In this document: positions 1 to 7,403 of the stretch, piece by piece | Layout of the letters: every line of letters begins with the position of its first letter | Numbering within the stretch: position 1 is the stretch's first letter | NCBI GenBank assembly: GCA_036939975.1 | Contig: JALLPB010000213.1 | Location: forward strand, 1 to 21,246 | Direction: 5' to 3' | From: Cyclostephanos tholiformis | Taxonomy: Eukaryota; Bacillariophyta; Thalassiosirophyceae; Thalassiosirales; Thalassiosiraceae | DNA: 21,246 bases | Notes under the pieces: generated by a model | The model's database searches: none | What the model saw: the letters and a program-made list of their open reading frames with translations, nothing else | What the model was told of the DNA's origin: nothing | Program-made: the position numbers and the translations under genes

Positions 1-983
1 ATGGACGGGGATGACAGGTCCAGGCTGCAACTGTTACAAGCGCAATCACTGCCGTTGGACAGACAATATCCATGGCCGTCGGAAACAATCCTACCAAAAT
101 TATAGGCTTGGAGAAATTCCTTCCGGCTCTTCAAATCATGATCGAGGGATACGGCAAAGAGGACCCACCGACGAGAAAGATGCTGCCCATTGAAACTGAT
201 GTACCCCAGTTCCTCGTGGATATCGGATATGGCAAATCGGGCACTGCCCACACGCAGGCTGTCGGGGATCTGTCCCTTATCGCGTTTTATTACCTCCTAC
301 GAATCGGAGAATACACTGTTAAAGGGAAAAGAAACTATACAAAACAAACGGTCTAGTTCAAACTGGAAGACGTCACTTTCTACAAAAAAACGAGGGCAGG
401 GCAGCTACGGTGCCTCCCAAAAACCGCGCTGTAAAGCCTTGTTTTGTCCGTCGACAGTGCAACTCTAAAACTCGATAACCAGAAAAACGGGTGGAAAGGA
501 GTCTGCGTCCATCAGGAGACTAATGGTGAAGAGTTTCATTGCCCGATCTGTGCCCTCGGGAGAAGAGTCGTACACCTCCGCAAGCACGGCGCACCATCAT
601 CGAGTTTCCTGTCAACATTCTTTCACCGCGGGAAACGTGGTGATGTTTTGGGAGAGGACATCAGCAAAGCCCTGAAAATGGCAGCAACACTGCTGGAATA
701 CCCAGAAACTTGGGGTATACCCATCGAGCTGGTCGATACACACTCGCTACGATGCGGCGGTGCTAACGCATTAGCCCTCTAGGGCTATTCCGACACCCAA
801 ATTCAGAAAATGGGGCGTTGGCACGGGGCAACGTTTAAAGAATACATTCGGGAACAATTAGCGTGCTATTTGGAAGGCATGACTACGAAGATGAAACGAA
901 ACTTTAATTTTGTGAATGTGCATGGAAATGCATACCATGATGTGACAAGTACGTGCATTCTCTCTGATTATGAACAGGAATAG
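1..983 (+). pseudogene. Decayed tyrosine recombinase (Crypton/DIRS-type), 5' truncated by window
   Basis: One reading frame (codons starting at multiples of 3) carries a recognisable tyrosine recombinase catalytic domain interrupted by stops. The box I arginine lies in LLRIGEYT (Arg codon 300-302). The HxxR motif is HSLR (741-752). The tryptophan that replaces the second His is in GRWHG (819-821). The likely nucleophile Tyr is in FKEYI (843-845). In-frame stops lie at 12-14, 354-356, 432-434 and 780-782, and the frame ends at 981-983. The stop at 780 separates HxxR from the Tyr motif, so no active enzyme can be made. Enzymes of this family cut and rejoin DNA through a 3'-phosphotyrosine; eukaryotic copies mostly belong to Crypton or DIRS/PAT elements. 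No reverse transcriptase or element ends are visible here, so the class is not settled. The 5' part lies outside the window. Confidence 0.8.
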
Positions 984-1440
984 GGATGGCCTATGTATCC
1001 TCTCCGACTCTGCGCCGGATGAGGGTGCGGCATCGCAACATCCAGCTGTGAATGACATCATCAAGTGTGATGGTCGAACAGTATGGCTGGGTCAACAGGG
1101 GATACCTAGTGGTGGCTCGTTCAAGGTTGTTTTGGGACAGGGATTCGGGAGTTGTGTTTTCAGATCGTGACAGACTTTCCCGGCGCCCGCTAGATACAGG
1201 CGTCCATGGGGTCCATCCCGATCTTTCGTCACAGGTGGGTGGTGCTCTCTCCCTGACCTCTGGGGATGACCCAAAGAGTCTAGGGTTTGGGTTTCGGGTT
1301 CGTATCCGGGGATACTAAACCCTACAAGTTTTTGGCACCAAGAGCATTAGCATCATTCTAGTTTAGGATTAGGATTTAGGATGGGATGTATCCAATCATG
1401 ATGTCATGTGTGTCCGTTGAGGGGACGATGAACCTAGGTC
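984..1440. other. Spacer between recombinase relic and hAT element; no gene seen
   Basis: Short open frames occur on both strands, but none resembles a known protein or keeps a convincing start and composition. Degenerate G/T-rich stretches such as AGGGTTTGGGTTTCGGGTT (about 1282-1300) and TTTAGGATTAGGATTTAGG (about 1362-1380) resemble telomere repeats but are irregular. The segment may be the non-coding tail of the recombinase element. Confidence 0.5.
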
Positions 1441-1521
1441 CAGTTGCCAGACTTGAGTCGGTATTGGTTCGGTATTACCAATACCATACCAAAGAAAAAT
1501 TCGGTCGGTACTTTCGGTATT
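1441..1521 (+). repeat. Left terminal/subterminal inverted repeat of hAT element
   Basis: GTTGCCAG at 1443-1450 is followed by CGGTATT at 1459-1465 and 1470-1476, CGGTCGGTA at 1502-1510 and CGGTATT at 1515-1521. These match, in inverted orientation, the cluster at the right end. Short subterminal repeats of this kind are typical transposase-binding sites in hAT elements; binding here is inferred. Confidence 0.7.
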
Positions 1522-2295
1522 GCGTACATATAAAAAGTACGTAATTTACAGTAAGTTGTACACGACACCGCGATATTTTTAAGCGGAACGATTCAAGATG
1601 ATTGATGTATTCATTACGCCAACCATGACGATCAATCCTCAACAAGACCCCCCCAAAAAAAAGACTCAGCACGAAACAAATGCTTTGGCCGGCGCGTTGC
1701 CAGTGCGTGCACCGCCAGTGTGCACCCCCAGTGCGCTCTGGCCAGCAAATAAATTCTGCAAATAAATTCTGCCGCACACCAGCTGCTGGTCAAAAATGAA
1801 CTGCAGCAAACAAGCCTTCTTTCGTGTGTGCTCAATCACAATGAACGAACAAAAGCACCAGCAGCGCCAAACAATCAAACGACATGATGCCGCGCACGCC
1901 TTTTTCGGCCCCTCGCCGCAGCCAAGGAAAGACAAGAAGAAAGAAATTTTTCTTTCGTTGGGGAGAGGGCACCATTTCTCCAGCGCCAAAGAAAGATGAT
2001 TGTGCGCTACGCTGTGGCGAGGGCGCCTCAGTGCCTCGTCACGTGGGAACAAGACACAACAATCAAAAAGAGAGCTGCGTGCGGGTATACCATGGAAAGA
2101 GAAAGAGACAACAATTCAAATGGTTTATTTTTCTTTCGTTGGTGAGAGGGCGCCATTTCTCCAGCGCCAAAGAAAGATATAGCGCGCAACACTGTGGCGA
2201 GGGCGCCTCATCAGTGCCTCAGCGTGTGCGCGAGTAAAACACAACAATACACCAGAGCTCATTTTTCATTTTTATATTCCTCCTACACTAACATC
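1522..2295 (+). other. Non-coding 5' leader of the hAT element
   Basis: No protein is recognisable before the transposase start. The stretch holds three CCAGTG motifs spaced about 14 bp apart (near 1700, 1715 and 1728), a direct repeat of AAATAAATTCTGC (about 1746-1772), and the 181-bp-spaced tandem duplication listed separately. It probably contains the transposase promoter and further transposase-binding sites. That role is inferred only. Confidence 0.5.
1946..2248 (+). repeat. Tandem duplication with internal hairpins in the hAT leader
   Basis: Two diverged copies lie at about 1946-2063 and 2127-2248. Both begin with ATTTTTCTTTCGTTGG and end with ACACAACAAT; small indels shift the offset from 181 to 185 bp. 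Each copy contains an inverted pair, CTTTCGTTGG with CCAAAGAAAG (1952-1961 with 1986-1995; 2133-2142 with 2167-2176), that can pair with one mismatch around a 24-nt loop. The copies lie just upstream of the transposase start. Confidence 0.8.
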
Positions 2296-5039
2296 ATGTC
2301 ACCATCTCCAATCCTAAGTCCATCCGATGAGGCAGAAGAGCGCCTACTTACACAACCAGATGCTGAAGCTGACAAAGCTGAAGCAATTGACTCCGATGAG
2401 GAAGAAGAGCACCTACTTACACAACCAGATGAAGCAATTGACCTGACGGTGGAATCAGAAGCCCCCAACACAAAGCGGTCGGGTCCTTCCAAGCGCAAGG
2501 TCATTACTATCACTCCAGGCAGCAAAACCTCCAACAAGAAGAAGCAGCGTTCTGACATCTCCGACGCTGACTTGGATGCCCAGTTGAAGCAAGTGAGCAC
2601 CTTTAATGCCAATGATTCTCTTCTTCATGCCGCTACCGAAGACAACGAGTCCAAGAAAGCAATCAAGTACTTTTCCATGCCAGTTCTAGGCAAGAAGTCA
2701 TCCAGATGGTGGGAGGGCTTCGAACAGTTGGTCCCAAGCAAACATCCCAAGCTCTTTGCCGAATATGTCCTGTGCCTATCATGCTTCAAGTCAGCCAATC
2801 CTGACTCTGTATTAGTTAAGATTGGTATCTGCCAGTCAACGAGCAATCTCCAAGCTCACAAGAAGTTCCACCATCCCAAGGAATATGAGGCCATCACAAA
2901 CATTGGTAATCTCAAGACTCCACAATCGGTCATACCCACGACATCCATCAAGAATATGCCAGGATTCAGCATCAAGCTTAATGCAAAAAATGCCAAGCTG
3001 GTCTACCGCACAGCTGCTGCAACACTTGCCATCGAGGAGGGCATTCCCTTCCGTACATTCGAACAGCCTTCATTCCATCGTTTGTTCACTCCTTTGAATC
3101 ATGAGTCCAATAAAATTGTCAAGCTTCAGCGTCATCAGGTCAAGGATGCAGTGCTTGAGATGGGCAGCTATGCAGTGGAGGCAACTAAACAAGAGATCCG
3201 AAACCATCACATTGCTTGGACGACAGATCACTGGACAGGTCCAGACAAAGCAACTTACACCACCGTCACTGCGCACTGGATTGATGGCAAAACTTGGATG
3301 TTGAAGTCTGCTGTTCTCGATTTCAAAATATTTGAAGGGTCGACCACTGGCGAGAGAATCTATGAAGATGTCATGGCGGTCCTTCAGAAATATCAGGGTG
3401 AAACTGAAGACACTATTGCTTTTGACACAATTGGCATCACGGATACGACAGGAAATATGGGGAAGCTAGGAAAGTATCTCTGGGACAATGGAAAAGAACA
3501 TGGGTACTGCACCGACCATAATCTACATCTGGTTGCCAAGCTGGCGTTTGAACGTGAGTCAACATGAAATTATGGTGCTCATATACCATTTCTTTTGCTG
3601 TTTCATCTAATATCAATTTGGATTGCTGTCATTTGTGTAGCTTCAAATGTACCAACCGTGACAGCGGCTATGAAGAAAGCTCGAGAAATTGTCCAATACT
3701 TCAACAAGTCTACCCAAGTGACTAAAAAGTTGAAAGATCAGCAGCAAGAGTCTTCGCTGACAAAGTATAGTGGTCAACCCAAGAATATCCTTCAGGATGT
3801 TAAGACTAGGTGGTGGTCAACCTATCGCATGCTGAAGAGGCTGAGATTCCTACGAGAGGCAATCTCTCATTATTTTGTTGACAATCCCAAGGAGGCCGAT
3901 GTAATGGCTATTACAGCCCAAGAGTGGAAGATTTACTACCAGATCGAAATTACCCTCAAGACGATGGGCTTCTGGCAGCGTGTTCTTGAGGGAGAGAAGT
4001 ATGTCACCGGTTCCCTTGTCCCATTGGCAATTTACACCATCCGACAATCCTTCTTACAGGTTATCGCATCTGAGGCATCCGAGCAAGCTGTGAAGGAGTT
4101 GACAAGGATCTTGTTGAACGACTTCGATCGGCGATATCACCCAACCACCAATGGGAAATTGAAATACAAGAGAGAGGCTCTTGTTGGGCATGGCAATAGG
4201 TACATTTCCATTCACCCTTATTTTTTTAAGGCTGCTTTTCTCGACCCTCGCACACACGGCTATCTAACAAAGATAATGGAAGAAGACAATTTCAATCAGG
4301 TATGTTGATGACTGCTTCTGCCAGGTTTATATCTACTATCATGGCAAGTCTCACCAATGCTATTGATATTGTTTCCACCTCTGTCATCAACATGCAGCTA
4401 AAAACTGACATTCTTAATAAAGCTGTTAACAGTGTTTCTGTTGCCATGCCATCTGATGAAGTCATTGACATACTAGATGAACCTTCTGATCCTCCCCTCC
4501 CAGCTGACTTTAACATGCTTGATGCCTTGTTGAACAACATTGATGAAAACTACACTATCAATGATGCAACTCCCGGTAACCAGGACACTGCTAATGCTGC
4601 CAAAAAATTGTGTGAAAATCAATTGTATCAGCTCCTACTTGGAAATGACTTCAAGATGGAAATGTGGAACACTGCAACCCAGGCCTACAATCTCCTTTGT
4701 CTTGGTGGAAATTGTCAGCCCACAGATTCAAGCACTTTGAGGGGCTTGCTGTCAAGTATCGCTACATCCGCCCCATCTGAGCGCATCTGGAGTCAAGCTG
4801 CTAGAGTCCTCACAGTCAAACGAAATAGGATGTTGGAGGAGGTTACTTCTGCTATCATGTATTGCAGAGAGAATAGGGACCTTATGCACAAGTATTATGA
4901 TGAGATTGCTAAGGAGAGGATGCATCGTGATGACTATCATCTTATTGAAAAACACAAGGCTCTTTTGCCTACATTTGAACATGAAATGGATGCTGAATCA
5001 AAAATCGATGTGGGAGTGGATGAGGACAAAGAGTGGTGA
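2296..5039 (+). CDS. hAT-family transposase, three exons, probably inactive
   Basis: Predicted exons are 2296-3553, 3641-4299 and 4398-5039 (852 aa), with introns of 87 and 98 nt. The ATG at 2296 (MSPSPILSP) is preferred; the frame is open back to 2194 but reads into repeat-like leader. After an acidic, Lys-rich N-terminus comes a BED zinc finger (C160, C163, H188, H192). The RNase H-like core has TTDHWTG and ITDTTGNMG, matching the two conserved Asp regions, and CTDHNLHL. Exon 2 joins as SNVPTVTAAMKKAREIVQYF, as expected for hAT proteins. The C-terminal dimerisation region has ATSAPSERIWS followed by VKRNRM. The damage is just before this motif: the stretch encoding the conserved WW segment is in another frame at 4690-4760, and the LxIP residues before ATSAPSER are missing. 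The frame stays open, so a full-length but defective protein is likely. Confidence 0.88.
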
Positions 5040-5123
5040 AAAAGTATGGTAATGTTATTAGGGTATTATATGTTGTCACTTAGTTAAACCATAGGAAGAA
5101 TTTTTCCCTACTACACACCTAGT

Positions 5124-5203
5124 AATACCGACCAAAATACCGAAAATCCAGCAAATCTGATACCGGCAAAATACCGATACCGAAAAAACTGCTGGTAACA
5201 CCG
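5124..5203 (-). repeat. Right terminal/subterminal inverted repeat of hAT element
   Basis: AATACCG or GATACCG occurs at 5124-5130, 5136-5142, 5159-5165, 5170-5176 and 5176-5182, followed by CTGGTAAC at 5192-5199. These are reverse complements of the CGGTATT cluster and GTTGCCAG at the left end (7 of 8 bases in the last motif). The order and spacing differ between the ends, so the repeats are imperfect. Confidence 0.7.
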
Positions 5204-5357
5204 TGATAACTCTACCCAATACACCCTCTCTCTTGAGAGAGTTAGTAGGGTACCTACCTAGGTAACCTCTCTCTTCACAGCGACATCTTAATCAACACAT
5301 CAACCTCGACTTCAACGTAGCCCTGAAAGTAAGAAAGTAGAATTATCACGCACCACG

Positions 5358-7382
5358 ATGTCCGAGCAAGAGTCATGCTCCCTCCTTCATCGCCTAACGT
5401 TCCGTGTCGCTCATCCGGTAGACATCCCGACTTGCTCGTTGTTGGAGCCCGAAGCGGTGGCATCAAAATCGAGGTTGCAACAATTGCAACGCATTCAGCA
5501 TCACGCAGCTCATTTTTTCCGATGCGTTCTCTTAGAGAAACCAGATCTGTCTGTATCGCTGATTGGGTATATGTGTGCAACTAGGTGTCTTTCGGCAACC
5601 GAATATATTGCCTCTGCCGACACCAATTTGGAGGACGAATTTCAACCGTACCGATACCCAACGACGCATGAACCAAATGGCCGTTACCTCGCCATTCATT
5701 ACATTGTTGTTAAGGAGGAATACCGAAGGATGGGCGTGGCAACAGCCATGCTCAAAAATTTCGTCAAATCAGTGCAACTATACAACGATGAGCTTGACGA
5801 AGAGGGTGTAAATCGAAGGCGCAACAAAATCAAGGCGAAGAAGCCTGACGCGAAAATTGAAAGGATTGTGCTGCTATCGCTAAGCTCGATGGCCAACCTT
5901 TTCATTTCCTCAGGTTTCAGATGGAGGGTGACAGTAAAAGGGGGATCTGATCCATTATTTGAGTTGGAGAGTGAAGTTGGGACTTCTCCTCTAAATAATG
6001 TAACTTCCACATCCTTGCCTGATTCACATCATCAACTGATCGAACATGACTGTTTCGTAGTCGATGCTTTCACAATTCCAGGAGAACGTGAGAGTGGAAA
6101 CCCTGTAGCCGTAATCATTTTGCAGGACTCTCCCACCAAACTGATAGCTGTCCATTACAATAATAATCAAGCCAACCTATTTCATATTGAACCTAACGGA
6201 AAAGATGCCAGAGAACAGTTGAGTCATTTACCATCAGAGAAGTCAGTTCAGAGGAGCGAGGAAATTTTAGTTGAGCGGGCTGAGGTTTGGATGCATTCTG
6301 TTGCGAAAGAGTTTAATCAACCAGCCGCCGCTTTTGTTTGGCCTCTTGATGTTGACGACAAGTGCGAGTGTATTCTCGGAATGGAAGCAAGCCGACAGGA
6401 TGAGAGTTCAATTTCAGACGACGAGGCTCTACACCTTTCACTTCATGACGAGAACAGTATTGGCATTGAACGAGGATCGTTATCCGAAGCGAATTATTTT
6501 GTTTCCTTTTTTACCAGAGGTGGAATCGAAGTCGACAGATGTGAAGACGCCACACTTGCTGCTGCATCAGTTTTATTCTCCCGGATCGATCCATACAATG
6601 TTGAAGATGATCGACGAACTCTGACCTTTCACTCTCGAAAAGCTCGTGTCATTAAGTCACATTTCATTTCTTCTTCATTTTGGGAGGAGCGAACTTGTTC
6701 TCCTTCTCCTCTTCCTCAAGCACCGCCAGTCGGAACACCCTCAAAAGTAAATCCGCACGGCTTTCGGGTAGCAATAGACTGCTCATGGAGGACTGTGGAG
6801 CCCATACCTCCAGGTTTGGCAGGTCAAGGAGCTGCTTTATCTATCCTTCGACGTGCATTTTTCAGGGCTTGGTCTGTTGTCGCGCATGACAATCAGGAGG
6901 ATGATCACGACACTGATGAACTGGCATTCTCCTTATCAGCGGATCATGTATCTTTTATCGGAGTGACCAGTGAAGGTGAAGGGGACGATTTATTCGTTGA
7001 GTTGACTGTGGAAGGATTCGATATGATAAGCAGGAGAAGTTTTGACTATGATGCTCTAAAGCACTGGAACGGTTATTTAAAAGGAATAATTGTATGCTGT
7101 GAGATGCCAGAAAGCGTTGAGACCAATCGCAAGTGTTTATCAGATATTGATTTTTGCTCAAGGTATTTTCAACCGAAAGATCACATAGGGGAAGAACAGG
7201 GGTCCCATGGAAGTCTAGCCCCATACTTTGGGGAGAAGTTAGGGAAAAAAAGACTTCTAGGATTTCGAAGCTCTGACAGAGGAGGTTTAGTAGAGTGCAT
7301 TCTGAATGAGAGAGATCAAATAGTACGCATTATTGGAACTACCGTGACAACAATAATGGGGAAGGCACTTATGGATTTTTGA
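5358..7382 (+). CDS. AANAT-like GNAT acetyltransferase fused to PhzF-like domain
   Basis: Single-exon gene, 674 aa, ATG at 5358. Residues about 12-195 form a GNAT domain of the arylalkylamine N-acetyltransferase type. The beta4/alpha3 acetyl-CoA loop is YIVVKEEYRRMGVATAML (R123, R124, G126) and the domain closes with NLFISSGFRW. Members move acetyl from acetyl-CoA to amines; the substrate is unknown here. Residues about 230-674 match the PhzF isomerase/epimerase-like family: VDAFT (235-239), GNPVAV (from 247), FNQPAAAFV (319-327), EVDRCEDATLAAA (from 391), SRYFQP (601-606), and RSSDRGG near the end. The positions expected for the family's Glu, GHAT His and EDP Asp are A323, D397 and E613, so PhzF catalysis is doubtful. 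No targeting signal is obvious. The gene ends 21 bp from the stop of the convergent exonuclease gene, and the hAT element lies just upstream. Domain calls are strong; function is inferred. Confidence 0.9.
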   Translation: MSEQESCSLLHRLTFRVAHPVDIPTCSLLEPEAVASKSRLQQLQRIQHHAAHFFRCVLLEKPDLSVSLIGYMCATRCLSATEYIASADTNLEDEFQPYRYPTTHEPNGRYLAIHYIVVKEEYRRMGVATAMLKNFVKSVQLYNDELDEEGVNRRRNKIKAKKPDAKIERIVLLSLSSMANLFISSGFRWRVTVKGGSDPLFELESEVGTSPLNNVTSTSLPDSHHQLIEHDCFVVDAFTIPGERESGNPVAVIILQDSPTKLIAVHYNNNQANLFHIEPNGKDAREQLSHLPSEKSVQRSEEILVERAEVWMHSVAKEFNQPAAAFVWPLDVDDKCECILGMEASRQDESSISDDEALHLSLHDENSIGIERGSLSEANYFVSFFTRGGIEVDRCEDATLAAASVLFSRIDPYNVEDDRRTLTFHSRKARVIKSHFISSSFWEERTCSPSPLPQAPPVGTPSKVNPHGFRVAIDCSWRTVEPIPPGLAGQGAALSILRRAFFRAWSVVAHDNQEDDHDTDELAFSLSADHVSFIGVTSEGEGDDLFVELTVEGFDMISRRSFDYDALKHWNGYLKGIIVCCEMPESVETNRKCLSDIDFCSRYFQPKDHIGEEQGSHGSLAPYFGEKLGKKRLLGFRSSDRGGLVECILNERDQIVRIIGTTVTTIMGKALMDF

Positions 7383-7403
7383 TACTTAACAGAAAGCAGG
7401 TGC

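Larger units (their letters stand above)
1441..5203 (+). mobile_element. hAT-superfamily DNA transposon, probably non-autonomous now
   Basis: The element is defined by a hAT transposase gene lying between related inverted ends. The left end (from 1441) holds GTTGCCAG followed by CGGTATT repeats. The right end, read on the minus strand from 5203, holds GTTACCAG followed by CGGTATC/CGGTATT repeats. The 8-mer ACCTAGGT at 1432-1439 recurs at 5256-5263. hAT elements make 8-bp target duplications, so this is a candidate, but about 50 bp separate the right inverted repeat from the right copy, so the right boundary is uncertain (5203 or 5255). Inside are a long leader with a tandem duplication and a three-exon transposase. 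The element ends about 100-150 bp before the start codon of the next gene. The class is clear from the transposase; the exact ends are inferred. Confidence 0.8.

Noticed and set aside
1282..1380. Telomere-like G/T-rich stretches
   Set aside because: Units are irregular (AGGGTTT, GGGTTTC, AGGATT) and few; no uniform array, so an interstitial telomere is not supported.
4302..4397. ORF start at 4302 as a separate small gene
   Set aside because: The 4300-4397 segment fits a 98-nt intron (GTATGT...ATGCAG) that joins two parts of the transposase in frame.
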